From positions 620,001-684,000 of the forward strand of contig WKKR01000001.1 in assembly GCA_009684525.1 (NCBI GenBank): a stretch of 64,000 nt of DNA, read 5' to 3'. Made by a program: the position numbers and the translations under genes. The notes under the pieces were generated by a model, which was not told the DNA's origin, did no database searches, and worked only from the letters and a program-made list of their open reading frames with translations. Below, one piece after another: positions 20,550 to 28,838 of this stretch. How positions within the stretch are numbered: position 1 is the stretch's first letter; every line of letters starts with the position of its first letter. The stretch is from Geobacter sp. (GTDB lineage Bacteria; Desulfobacterota; Desulfuromonadia; Geobacterales; DSM-12255).

Positions 20550-20561
20550 GGGTCTCACGGA

Positions 20562-21665
20562 ATGAATCCATTGCAGAAACTCCATACCTGGATCGACGTC
20601 CGGATCGGCATTGACGCGCTGCTCAAGAAGGAGCTGACCGGCTACCTGTTGCCGCGCAACATCAATGCCTGGTATTCGTTGGGAAGCATCCTGCTTGCCA
20701 TTTTCACCATCCAGGTTCTGACCGGCATCCTGCTCCTGGTCTATTACGTGCCTGACGCGGAAAAGGCGTTCCAGAGCGTCACCTTCATCATGAACCAGGT
20801 CCCCTTCGGCTGGCTGTTCCGGACCTGTCATGCGGTCGGGTCCAACCTGATGGTCCTCGCCCTGTTCGGCCATCTGCTTTCGGTGCTCTTCATGGGGAGC
20901 TACAAATCACCCCGCGAACTCAACTGGCTCTCAGGCTTCATCCTCTTCAACCTTGTGATGGGGATCTCTCTCACCGGCTATCTTCTCCCCTGGAGCCAGC
21001 TCTCCTTCTGGGCGACCACGGTTGCCACCAACAGCGTCGGTGTTGTCCCGGTGATCGGCGAGCAACTGGTGGAATTCCTGCGCGGGGCAAAGAGCGTCGG
21101 TCCTCCTACCCTGTCACGATTTTTCGTCCTCCATGTGGTGGTCATCCCGGCCGCAATTGCAGGCCTGATCGGAATCCATCTCTTTCTGCTGAAACGGACC
21201 GGCATCTCGCGCCCACCGTTCGGGCTGAGCGATACCCGCAACGCATGGCGCAGCGAACAGTACCAGTATGAAGACCATCCCGACGGCATACCCTTTTTCC
21301 CCAACTTCGCCCTGCGCGATCTGAGCTCGATCCTGCTCTACCTTGCCCTCTTCAGCACGGTAGTCTTTTTCCTGCCGAACCTCTTCTTCCCGACGCAGGC
21401 GTTCGTCCCGGCCGACCCCTTCCAGACCCCTGACCGGATCAAACCGGAATGGTACTTTCTTCCCAACTACCAGACCCTGCGGATACTGCCGAGCGAGCTT
21501 CTCGGCCTGGCCGTCCAGGGGGCGGCCATGACCTTTCTCGCCCTCCTCCCGTTCATCGACCGCGGCAAAGAGCGGCATCCGCTCAAGCGACCGCTGTTCC
21601 TCACCTGCTGCATCTGCGGGATTCTCACCTTCATCGGGCTGATGATCTGGGGGCACTATTCATGA
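20562..21665 (+). CDS. cytochrome b subunit, bc-type quinol oxidase
   Basis: A 367-residue polytopic membrane protein joining the N-terminal (cytochrome b6-like) and C-terminal (subunit IV-like) halves. Heme b ligands are the paired histidines in RTCHAVGSNLMVLALFGHLL and those in VLHVVV and GIHLFLL. The quinol-site region is TGYLLPWSQLSFWA, and the later PEWYFLPNYQTLR corresponds to the PEWY motif that takes part in quinol oxidation. It carries electrons across the inner membrane and builds proton motive force. The 3' end overlaps the cytochrome c start (ATGA). Confidence 0.94.
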   Translation: MNPLQKLHTWIDVRIGIDALLKKELTGYLLPRNINAWYSLGSILLAIFTIQVLTGILLLVYYVPDAEKAFQSVTFIMNQVPFGWLFRTCHAVGSNLMVLALFGHLLSVLFMGSYKSPRELNWLSGFILFNLVMGISLTGYLLPWSQLSFWATTVATNSVGVVPVIGEQLVEFLRGAKSVGPPTLSRFFVLHVVVIPAAIAGLIGIHLFLLKRTGISRPPFGLSDTRNAWRSEQYQYEDHPDGIPFFPNFALRDLSSILLYLALFSTVVFFLPNLFFPTQAFVPADPFQTPDRIKPEWYFLPNYQTLRILPSELLGLAVQGAAMTFLALLPFIDRGKERHPLKRPLFLTCCICGILTFIGLMIWGHYS

Positions 21666-22483
21666 TCCGCTCCTCTTTCCGTCACATCGCTCTCGCAGCA
21701 CTGACACTCCACCTTGTATCATCGATCGCCATTGGTGCTGCCATCGCCGATACAGCGGCAAAACCGCCCGCAACCGTCTGCCTCGCCTGTCACGGCAGCC
21801 AGACGGGCCGCGGCGGCATACCGGTCAAGCCATGGCAGGGAAGTGTGCATGCCGCAGAGGGGATCGGCTGCCAGGATTGCCATGGCGGCGATCCCAAGGA
21901 CGCAGCCAATGCCATGAGCCCTGCCCGCGGGTTCCTGGGAGTGCCTGCAGAAGAGGGGATTCCCGCTTTCTGCGGCCGCTGTCACGTAGGCATCCTGGAA
22001 GATTACCAGAAAAGCGCCCATGGCCGGGCATTGGGCAAAGGCGGCCCCACCTGCGTCACTTGCCACGGCAGTCACGAAGTACAGAAGGTGACCCTGGAGA
22101 TCATCAACGAAAAACGGTGCAGCGCGTGCCATCCCTACGAGCGGGCAGCCAGGATCAAGGCGGCCATGCAGGAGGTGGAGCGCAATCTGGTGCGCATAGA
22201 CGGCGAGATAACCCGCCTGAAGCAGGAGGGTGTGGATACCGACGCCTGGGGAAAACAGCTCTTTGCCGTGCGCAACCGCTATCACCGCCTCTTCCACGAT
22301 GTGGATGTCGCTCTGGTACAGCAGGAATCAGCAGCCATCAAGGGAGAGCTCGACAAACTGGATGATTTCCTCTCCCGGACCGACGAAGAGCGCTACCAAC
22401 GCAAGATTGCCGGTGCTTTCGTGGTGGGAGGCTTTCTGGTGGCAGCCCTTTTGGCACACCTCCTGGCGAAAAGCTATGATTAG
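21662..22483 (+). CDS. five-heme c-type cytochrome subunit, bc-type complex
   Basis: A 273-residue periplasmic cytochrome tethered by a C-terminal helix (AGAFVVGGFLVAALLAHLLA). It has an N-terminal signal peptide and five CXXCH sites (CLACH, CQDCH, CGRCH, CVTCH, CSACH) in residues 35-160, followed by an alpha-helical, probably coiled-coil region to about 245. The heme layout and C-terminal anchor resemble NapC/NrfH-linked and doubled-CXXCH cytochromes. In this operon it takes the place of cytochrome c1 and would pass electrons from the Rieske protein into periplasmic cytochromes. It starts at ATG 21662, overlapping the cytochrome b stop by four bases, so translation is coupled. Confidence 0.92.
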   Translation: MIRSSFRHIALAALTLHLVSSIAIGAAIADTAAKPPATVCLACHGSQTGRGGIPVKPWQGSVHAAEGIGCQDCHGGDPKDAANAMSPARGFLGVPAEEGIPAFCGRCHVGILEDYQKSAHGRALGKGGPTCVTCHGSHEVQKVTLEIINEKRCSACHPYERAARIKAAMQEVERNLVRIDGEITRLKQEGVDTDAWGKQLFAVRNRYHRLFHDVDVALVQQESAAIKGELDKLDDFLSRTDEERYQRKIAGAFVVGGFLVAALLAHLLAKSYD

Positions 22484-22524
22484 GCCTTTTGCCGCCTGTC
22501 CAAGCCGTTGCGGCTGACCTTTTC

Positions 22525-23298
22525 ATGCTGCTCCCTTCCTTTCTCCGCAGAAAACGACTCAGAGCCCGGCCATTTCCGGCCGCGTGGCAGGAGATACTGA
22601 CAGAGCGGGTTCCACTCTACCGGCGGCTCCTGCCTGACGACCGGCTCGAACTGCACGGCCATATCCAGATATTTCTTCAGGAGAAACATTTCGAAGGGGT
22701 CGCGGGCTTTGAGGTAACCGAAGCCGTACGGGTCATGATCGCCGGACAGGCCTGCCTGCTGTTGCTCCATCGGGATACGGACTATTTCCCCTCGCTAACC
22801 TCCGTGGTTATCTACCCCGACGAATACCGGGCGCCGGTAAGCGAGACGGACGAATTCGGCGTAGTCACCGAAGGGTTCGATGTCCGTTCCGGGGAGACCT
22901 GGGAGGGGGGCTCGCTGGTCCTTTCCTGGGAAGATGTATTGATCGGCAGCAAGGGACTGGACGGCTACAATGTGGTGCTCCACGAATGCGCCCACCAACT
23001 GGACGCCGAAGACGGCCTCACCTCGGTAGCCCCCCGCCTTCCCGCAAGCCTGCGGCAGCACTGGGTCACGACCCTCCGCTCGGAATACGATTCTTTCTGC
23101 CGTGCAGTTACCGAACAACGCCCCACACTGCTCGACCCCTACGGCGCCGAGCACCTGACCGAGTTCTTTGCCGTTGCCACCGAGAGCTTCTTCGAGTGCC
23201 CTGTCGAGTTCAAAGCGTCTCACGGCCCCCTCTACGATCTCCTTGCCGGCTACTACCGTCAGGACCCCGCAAACGCATATCTCATTGGCGCACCATGA
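22525..23298 (+). CDS. mtfA: MtfA-type zinc peptidase (M90 family)
   Basis: A 257-residue cytoplasmic metallopeptidase related to E. coli MtfA, which binds and inactivates the glucose repressor Mlc and has aminopeptidase activity. The zinc motif HExxH is in NVVLHECAHQLD, and the downstream Glu ligand is likely in HLTEFFAVATESFFE. Length is normal. Its role in an organism without an obvious PTS context is unknown. The frame is open from a TTG at 22489; ATG 22525 is taken as the start although neither has a convincing ribosome site. It follows the cytochrome operon by 41 bases and may be co-transcribed. Confidence 0.88.
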   Translation: MLLPSFLRRKRLRARPFPAAWQEILTERVPLYRRLLPDDRLELHGHIQIFLQEKHFEGVAGFEVTEAVRVMIAGQACLLLLHRDTDYFPSLTSVVIYPDEYRAPVSETDEFGVVTEGFDVRSGETWEGGSLVLSWEDVLIGSKGLDGYNVVLHECAHQLDAEDGLTSVAPRLPASLRQHWVTTLRSEYDSFCRAVTEQRPTLLDPYGAEHLTEFFAVATESFFECPVEFKASHGPLYDLLAGYYRQDPANAYLIGAP

Positions 23299-23367
23299 GA
23301 AACTTGACAATCATGGCAGGATACCTGATAGAATGCAGCGACTGTATTCCAGGAGGTTTGTGGTTCC

Positions 23368-24744
23368 ATGAAGATCAAACTGTTCCGCGCGGCTCTGGGG
23401 CTGGTACTGATAACGATCATCTCGGCGGGTGTCATCTCGTTCCTCTTGTGGCGGAATCACCCCAAGTCGAATGACAGGGAGAGTATCGAGCTCTTCAAAG
23501 AGGTCGTTGCCATCGTCAGACAGGACTACGTGGAAGAGGTCAACCCAAAAAAACTCATGGAGAGCGCCATCGCGGGGATGCTCGCCTCGCTCGACCCGCA
23601 CAGCGCCTACATGCCGGCCGATTCATTCAAGGAGATGAGGATACAGATGTCCGGGGAATTTGGCGGACTCGGTATCGAGATATCCCTCAAGGACAACAGG
23701 CTGACCGTTATTTCGCCCATCGAGGATACCCCCGCATTCCGCGCAGGCATCAAGGCAAATGACCATATCTTCAAGATCGACGACAAACTGACCCGCGGGC
23801 TCTCCATAACCGATGCGGTAAGCCGGATGCGGGGAGAAAAAGGGACACGCGTCACCTTGACCATCCTGCGCGAAGGTAGCCCAAAACCGCTAATATTCCA
23901 TTTGACTCGCGACATCATCAAGACCAGGAGTCTCAAATCCCGTACCCTTGAGCCCGGTTTCGGCTATATTCGCCTCGCCCATTTCCAGGAGACAACCGGC
24001 CCCGAATTCACTAAGGCCCTCAAATCGTTGCATGAACAGAACGGCGGTACCATCAAGGGATTGATCATCGATCTGCGGAACAACCCCGGTGGTCTGCTGA
24101 ACCAGGCCGTAGAGGTTGCCGACCACTTTATCGGCGAGGGCTTCGGCAATGGTCTGGTGGTCTATACCGAAGGGCGGATACCGACATCACGCATGAAACT
24201 GACCACGAAGATCGGTGAAAAGGAGCCACACTACCCGATCGTCGTTCTCATCAACGGTGGCAGCGCCAGTGCCGCGGAGATTCTCGCCGGGGCCTTCCAG
24301 GATCATCACAGGGCAGTCATTCTGGGAACCCAGAGTTTCGGCAAGGGCTCGGTACAGTCAGTCATCCCCCTGCGCGACAAGGCAGGGCTCAAACTGACGA
24401 CTGCCCGCTATTACACCCCCAGCGGCCGATCCATCCAGGCCAAGGGGATCACGCCCGATATCATCGTCAACCAGATAGACATGTCAAAAGCCGTGGAACA
24501 GCCCGACAACCATCTCAGGGAAAACGACCTTGAGGGGAAGATTGCTCCCACCACTTCCGGACATCCTGCTCCGGCAGTCCGCAAACCCCCGTTGGAGGGG
24601 CCGGAAACAAAGAAGACCCCGCTCAAGGAAGTGCACGGGCCGGTCCTTTTCGGCGAACTGAAGAGCGACTACCAGCTTTCACGTGCAATGGAGCTCCTGC
24701 ACGGGCTCGACATGATGGCACAGCGTTCTTTGCCCGGACGGTAG
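23368..24744 (+). CDS. S41 C-terminal processing protease
   Basis: A 458-residue periplasmic serine protease of the CtpA/Prc family, anchored by one N-terminal helix (about 8-27). Order: N-terminal helical part, PDZ domain about 105-185 (GGLGIEISLKDN), then the S41 catalytic core with the Ser-Lys dyad: Ser in NGGSASAAEILAG and Lys in FGKGSVQ. The C-terminal 80 residues are Pro-rich and less conserved. Such proteases trim the C-termini of exported proteins or act in envelope quality control. AGGAGG lies 11 bases before the ATG, a slightly long spacing. Confidence 0.94.
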   Translation: MKIKLFRAALGLVLITIISAGVISFLLWRNHPKSNDRESIELFKEVVAIVRQDYVEEVNPKKLMESAIAGMLASLDPHSAYMPADSFKEMRIQMSGEFGGLGIEISLKDNRLTVISPIEDTPAFRAGIKANDHIFKIDDKLTRGLSITDAVSRMRGEKGTRVTLTILREGSPKPLIFHLTRDIIKTRSLKSRTLEPGFGYIRLAHFQETTGPEFTKALKSLHEQNGGTIKGLIIDLRNNPGGLLNQAVEVADHFIGEGFGNGLVVYTEGRIPTSRMKLTTKIGEKEPHYPIVVLINGGSASAAEILAGAFQDHHRAVILGTQSFGKGSVQSVIPLRDKAGLKLTTARYYTPSGRSIQAKGITPDIIVNQIDMSKAVEQPDNHLRENDLEGKIAPTTSGHPAPAVRKPPLEGPETKKTPLKEVHGPVLFGELKSDYQLSRAMELLHGLDMMAQRSLPGR

Positions 24745-24907
24745 GCCTCTGCCTGGAAACAGCGCACCGCAGCCGGCACTGGGTTTGAACAGCCGTGTGC
24801 AGAAACGGGGCTGCATGCGCATGCACCGCGCGACACACATGATGGGCCAGCAGGGTTAAACATTTTTCATTTCAGTAGGTTGCACAATTTCATCTCGCAT
24901 ACTCCTT

Positions 24908-24925
24908 TTGGCATCTCCTCTGCAA
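24908..24925 (+). promoter_or_regulatory. candidate sigma-54 promoter for a small RNA
   Basis: TTGGCATCTCCTCTGCAA keeps the invariant GG-N10-GC spacing (24910-24911 and 24922-24923) and most of the TTGGCAC/TTGC consensus. Transcription would start near 24934. Confidence 0.4.
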
Positions 24926-24933
24926 TACCTCTC

Positions 24934-25043
24934 TGCACAAGCTGGTTCTCAACAAACAACGCTTCTCAGCATGCGACCTGCCAAGGACATGCAGGCTGCA
25001 TGGTTAATAGGGGAGAGTCCCCTCCTCTCTCCCCTATCTTTTT
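24934..25043 (+). ncRNA. candidate small RNA with two hairpins and terminator
   Basis: A non-coding stretch of about 110 bases. A hairpin with CATGC..CCTGC against GCAGG..GCATG lies at 24970-25002. Next is a canonical terminator: ATAGGGGAGAG (25007-25017) pairs with CTCTCCCCTAT (25027-25037), then TTTTT at 25039-25043. With the sigma-54-like element upstream this reads as an independent small RNA, or as an attenuated leader of the ExeA operon. I could not match it to 6S RNA, SRP RNA, tmRNA or a known riboswitch. Confidence 0.45.
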
Positions 25044-25072
25044 CCTCCAACGGCACCGGGCCGATCGCAGAC

Positions 25073-25110
25073 GACAAAGCTGGAAGCACCTGCTTCCGGC
25101 TTTGTCATTT
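25073..25110 (+). terminator. second hairpin in the leader upstream of the ExeA-like gene
   Basis: GACAAAGCTGGAAGC (25073-25087) pairs with GCTTCCGGCTTTGTC (25092-25106) as a 15-base-pair stem with an ACCT loop; ATTTCT follows. It is a second terminator-like structure about 120 bases before the ExeA start. Confidence 0.55.
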
Positions 25111-25155
25111 CTCCTCACCGCTTTCAGCCAGCAGATCCGAATATCCCGATTCCCC

Positions 25156-25184
25156 TTGAAAATCCAGCAGCAGTATGGAATAGT
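25156..25184 (+). promoter_or_regulatory. candidate sigma-70 promoter of the ExeA/GspB operon
   Basis: TTGAAA (25156-25161), a 17-base spacer and AATAGT (25179-25184), downstream of both terminators and 44 bases before the gene. Moderate match only. Confidence 0.35.
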
Positions 25185-25228
25185 ACCCGCCAACATCAGT
25201 CTCCGGGAGGATCAACGGAAAGCACGCC

Positions 25229-26857
25229 ATGTACTGCGAATTTTTCGGCTTCAAGGAACACCCTTTTGCCATAACTCCCAACCCGCGGTTCATCTTCCTG
25301 AGCAAGAACCATCGGGAGGCATTCGCACACCTTCTGTACGGGATCAACAATCATGTCGGCTTCATCGAACTGAGCGGCGAGGTCGGCTCCGGCAAGACCA
25401 CCATCCTCCGGGCCCTGCTCGGCCAGCTCGACGACCTGCAACACCGCACCGCCCTTATCTTCAACCCCCGCCTGTCAGCCATCGAGCTGTTGCGCAGCAT
25501 CAATCGCGAATACGGCATCCAGAGCAGCCCGGACGAGAGCATCGATACCCTGCTCCATGCGCTCTATCAGTTCCTGTTGCAGGAAAATGCCGCCGGCAAA
25601 ACCGTCGTTCTGGTGATCGATGAGGCGCAGAATCTGGACCCTCTGGTTCTGGAGCAGATCCGCCTGATCTCGAACCTGGAAACGGAAACGGACAAGCTGA
25701 TCCAGATCGTTCTGGCCGGGCAGCCGGAACTGGAACAGATGCTGGAGCGGGAGGACCTGCGACAGCTGAACCAGCGGATCACGGTCCGCTTTCGCCTGGG
25801 CCCCCTCGATTTCGAAGACACCCTGGCCTATATCGAACACCGGCTGGAGATTGCCGGAGGGTGGCGGGCCGTCACCATTTCTCCCGATGCGCTGAAAAAG
25901 ATCTTCCGCTATACTCAGGGGCTGCCGCGCCTGGTCAACGTGCTCTGCGACCGTGTGATGCTGATCGCCTACACCGAAGAGTCACGTGAAATCACCCGCA
26001 AGATGGTCGCCCAGGCTATCGGGGAACTCCGCCGGGAGAGCAGGACCTCCCCGGCAGCGCAATGGGCTCAGCGCCTGCTGGCTGCCGCCATGATCGCCAC
26101 GGCCTTGATCGTCACCGGGATCGTGATCGGGCAGCAGCTGCTCACGCCGGCGCAACCCACGGCGCAACCGGATACCGCCCAACGGCAAGGAACTGCATCA
26201 GGGGCCAGAGATGCAGTCCTTGGCAGGCTGAAATCCTTGACCGAGGTGGAGAGCGCCATCCGCGGCTTCAACGAGCTGGCAGCCCTCTGGCAGGTCAGGC
26301 CAGTGGCACAGTATCATGGCAAGACTGTCCTGCCGGGGCTCGAATCGATCGCGACGCGGCGCGGCCTCACCCTCCTGCACGTTACCGGAAGTATTGCCGA
26401 TCTTCTCCGGGCAGATACCCCCTGTCTCCTGGAACTCAAGCTCCCCGGATCGCAGGAGATCCGCTACCTCCCGCTTATCGGCTGCCAGGGCGACAAGCTG
26501 CTGCTCGGCGCCCCGGCTCGCCGTGGCGAAGCGTTGTCTGCCGCAGACCTGAGGGGTATCTGGACGGGAAAGGCCATCGTGCCCTGGCGTTCCGGCACCG
26601 GCATCTCAGGCCGCATCCTGCCGGGTGCACAGGGCCCGAACGTTCTTCAGCTGCAGAAGCTGCTCTCCCGGACAGGGACATACGGAGGTACGCCATCCGG
26701 CACGTTCGACGCGGCAACGCAGGAGGCGGTCAGGGCCTTTCAGACAGCCCGAAAGCTCCCGCCAGACGGCGTTCCCGGCCCCATCACCCTGCTTTTCCTC
26801 TACCGGGCCAACAGCACCCCTCAGGACCCGCGCCTGACGCCTGTAGGGAGACCCTGA
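25229..26857 (+). CDS. ExeA/GspA-type secretion ATPase with peptidoglycan-binding domain
   Basis: A 542-residue inner-membrane ATPase of the ExeA family. Order: cytoplasmic AAA domain (Walker A GEVGSGKTT near residue 50, Walker B VVLVIDEAQN near 130), one membrane helix (about 285-303), a periplasmic part of about 160 residues, and a C-terminal peptidoglycan-binding domain (GPNVLQLQKLL, about 467-530). In Aeromonas, ExeA with ExeB uses ATP to place the type II secretin through the cell wall. The GspB-like partner follows after one base. The ribosome site is weak (GGAAAG before ATG). No other type II secretion gene is in the window. Confidence 0.9.
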   Translation: MYCEFFGFKEHPFAITPNPRFIFLSKNHREAFAHLLYGINNHVGFIELSGEVGSGKTTILRALLGQLDDLQHRTALIFNPRLSAIELLRSINREYGIQSSPDESIDTLLHALYQFLLQENAAGKTVVLVIDEAQNLDPLVLEQIRLISNLETETDKLIQIVLAGQPELEQMLEREDLRQLNQRITVRFRLGPLDFEDTLAYIEHRLEIAGGWRAVTISPDALKKIFRYTQGLPRLVNVLCDRVMLIAYTEESREITRKMVAQAIGELRRESRTSPAAQWAQRLLAAAMIATALIVTGIVIGQQLLTPAQPTAQPDTAQRQGTASGARDAVLGRLKSLTEVESAIRGFNELAALWQVRPVAQYHGKTVLPGLESIATRRGLTLLHVTGSIADLLRADTPCLLELKLPGSQEIRYLPLIGCQGDKLLLGAPARRGEALSAADLRGIWTGKAIVPWRSGTGISGRILPGAQGPNVLQLQKLLSRTGTYGGTPSGTFDAATQEAVRAFQTARKLPPDGVPGPITLLFLYRANSTPQDPRLTPVGRP

Positions 26858-26858
26858 C

Positions 26859-27584
26859 ATGAGCTCGATCCTCAAGGCACTGCAGAAACTGGAACAGGAC
26901 AAGGCAGCCCGCCAGACCAGGGAACCGGATATCTCCGGCGCCATTACCCGAAGCAGCCAGCGTCGAAAGTCCCAACCCCGCTGGCTGGTGCCGACGGTCA
27001 TGTTGCTGGTGGCAACGATTTCGATCCTGGTAACCTATGCCGTCATGGGGGGATTCGGCAGCAGCCGGCAGACCCCAGCGCCTTCTGCCGTAGCGGATAT
27101 TCCACAGGCCCCCCCCCAGGCTGCCAGCCAGCCCCTTTTGGCACCCAAGGCACCGGTATCCCCCCCGGAAACTGCTGCACCCACCCGTTTGCCGGCCGTA
27201 CATGCCCCTCGCCTTCCCCTGACTCCCTCGGAGAGACCAGGAAAGACGGGTGGGATCATCCCCGTTCCGACTCCGAAGCAGGGCGCGTCCGCTCGCACCA
27301 TCGAACCGCAGACGGCAGCTCCCCTGCCCCCTCCTGCCCAGGCTCCCCAGGCCGTGACAGCGGAACAGCCCGCGGCCGCCCCGAAACCGCCCGCCTTACG
27401 GGTAAGCGGCATTGCATGGCAGAAAGACAGCACATCGCGTCTGGCAGTGATCAACGGCATGTCGGTCACGGAAGGGGGCATGGTGGAAGGAGCGCAAGTG
27501 GAAGAGATCTTCCCCGACCGGGTCAGATTCTCCTTCAAGGGATCGACATTCGAGATCCAGATGGGTAAGGAGAATCACCGCTGA
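26859..27584 (+). CDS. GspB-like general secretion protein
   Basis: A 241-residue partner of the ExeA-like ATPase. N-terminal cytoplasmic tail starting MSSILKALQKLEQDKAARQ, one membrane helix (about 45-66, VPTVMLLVATISILVTYAV), a Pro/Ala-rich periplasmic spacer (about 70-175), then the GspB C-terminal domain (LRVSGIAWQKDSTSRLAVING to SFKGSTFEIQMG). GspB/ExeB binds the secretin and peptidoglycan. The long Pro-rich linker would span the wall. It starts one base after the ATPase stop, so the two are translated together. Confidence 0.88.
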   Translation: MSSILKALQKLEQDKAARQTREPDISGAITRSSQRRKSQPRWLVPTVMLLVATISILVTYAVMGGFGSSRQTPAPSAVADIPQAPPQAASQPLLAPKAPVSPPETAAPTRLPAVHAPRLPLTPSERPGKTGGIIPVPTPKQGASARTIEPQTAAPLPPPAQAPQAVTAEQPAAAPKPPALRVSGIAWQKDSTSRLAVINGMSVTEGGMVEGAQVEEIFPDRVRFSFKGSTFEIQMGKENHR

Positions 27585-27623
27585 CCCTTCCGGGCTGGTC
27601 AGTTTCCCCTCTTCGACAACACC

Positions 27624-27947
27624 TCAATTCAGCGCGGAAACTCCCCAGTAAAAAAGCATGCCGACAATCACGGTCCCGGCCAGGGATCGGGTCCTGACGG
27701 CAAAGAGCAGGGTCGGCAGAAACGCGAGGAGCTCCGGCTTGCCCAGGTGCAACATCCGCGGCTCCGCCTGGGTGAACAGAGTCGGGGCCAGAAGTGCGCT
27801 CAGGATGGCTGCCGGGATGAATTCCAGCCAGGCGGCAAACCATCCCGGCAGCCCGGACCGGGAGAGAACGACCAGCGGCAGCATGCGGGGCAGGTACGTG
27901 ACCGCCCCCATGGCAAGCAGCAACAGCAGGAAGTTTTGGGTGCTCAC
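27624..27947 (-). CDS. azlD: AzlD-type branched-chain amino-acid transport protein
   Basis: A 107-residue protein with about four membrane helices (FLLLLLAMGAVTYLPRMLP, LEFIPAAILSALLAP and others). AzlD is the small subunit that works with AzlC to export branched-chain amino acids or analogues. It begins at a GTG (27947) that overlaps the azlC stop by four bases (GTGA), which fixes the start. It ends 40 bases from the convergent gspB stop. Confidence 0.88.
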   Translation of the reverse strand: MSTQNFLLLLLAMGAVTYLPRMLPLVVLSRSGLPGWFAAWLEFIPAAILSALLAPTLFTQAEPRMLHLGKPELLAFLPTLLFAVRTRSLAGTVIVGMLFYWGVSALN

Positions 27948-28660
27948 GTCGTCCCCCCCGTTTCCCCGAACAGTCGTTTCATGACAAAACCTGCCGAAGC
28001 CGCTACGCAGGAGGCGACGATCACATATGCATTGCCCGGCAGCCAGAGATAGGCGCAAACCGAGCAGAACGCCGCGATCAGGGCCGTGAAGACAAAGATG
28101 CGGCTGCGCAGTTGGAAAACGAGCAGGCAGACGAACATGGCGGTCAGCGCGTAATCGATCCCCAGCGCCCCGGCAGGGATAAACTGTCCGAGATAGCCAC
28201 CGCAGACCGTACTGACGATCCAGGTCAGGTTTGCCGCCTGATTGAGCACCAGGGCCCGCTGGATATCCCATTCCCCGGCTGTGAACCGGGCCATGTTGAC
28301 GCCAAAGCTTTCGTCGGTCACCCCGTAGGCGAACAGAAGCAGCAGTCTCTTGCGAATCCCGGTGCAGTGGACCGACAGGGCTGAACTCATGAGCAGATGC
28401 CGCAGGTTGACCATGAACGTGGTCGTAACGATGGCAGGAAAAGAGGCGCCGCTCCCCAGCATGGCCACGGCTATGAACTGGGAACCGCCGGCAAAGACCA
28501 GCACGGACATCAGCCCGATCTGCCACGGGACCAGTCCCCCCTTCTGCGCCAGAACCCCCAGCGAGAGCCCGATGGGAAAATAGCCGAGACAGATCGGCCA
28601 CGCCGCAGCGAGCCCCTCAGAGAAGCGGTCACCCATGGAGCCGGGCAGGATCGCTGCCAT
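27944..28660 (-). CDS. azlC: AzlC-type branched-chain amino-acid exporter
   Basis: A 238-residue inner-membrane protein of the LIV-E (AzlC/YgaZ) family with several hydrophobic helices. Family features are CLGYFPIGLSLGVLAQKGGL, FAGGSQFIAVAML and the VNLRHLLMSSAL segment. With AzlD it forms a pump for branched-chain amino acids. GGAGGGGG lies about 7 bases before the ATG. It lies near putA and the liv import genes, consistent with amino-acid balance control; no shared regulatory site was seen here. Confidence 0.9.
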   Translation of the reverse strand: MAAILPGSMGDRFSEGLAAAWPICLGYFPIGLSLGVLAQKGGLVPWQIGLMSVLVFAGGSQFIAVAMLGSGASFPAIVTTTFMVNLRHLLMSSALSVHCTGIRKRLLLLFAYGVTDESFGVNMARFTAGEWDIQRALVLNQAANLTWIVSTVCGGYLGQFIPAGALGIDYALTAMFVCLLVFQLRSRIFVFTALIAAFCSVCAYLWLPGNAYVIVASCVAASAGFVMKRLFGETGGTT

Positions 28661-28776
28661 CAGAGACCCCCTCCGTACATCATCCGCTGACTAACGTGCA
28701 TCACCATACCTCTCATGAACCGCATCTTGCCAGAAATCCCCGCCGTTGACCAGAAGAGAGCGAGATTGAAAGACAA

Positions 28777-28800
28777 GAAAAGGCCCGCGCGAGGCGGGCC
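28777..28800 (-). terminator. terminator of putA
   Basis: Minus strand GGCCCGC pairs with GCGGGCC around a CTCG loop, followed by TTTTCTT. Confidence 0.85.
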
Positions 28801-28838
28801 CGATCCTTCCGGCAATCTAATGACAAAGCACCCCGGAT

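Noticed and set aside
24880-25043. 6S RNA, SRP RNA or tmRNA
   Set aside because: No matching conserved core or usual neighbour genes; kept only as an unassigned small RNA candidate.
27624-28601. A single 325-residue protein covering azlD and part of azlC
   Set aside because: Only the C-terminal 107 residues look like a real protein (AzlD); the rest is a shifted frame of azlC, and a GTGA overlap fixes the junction.
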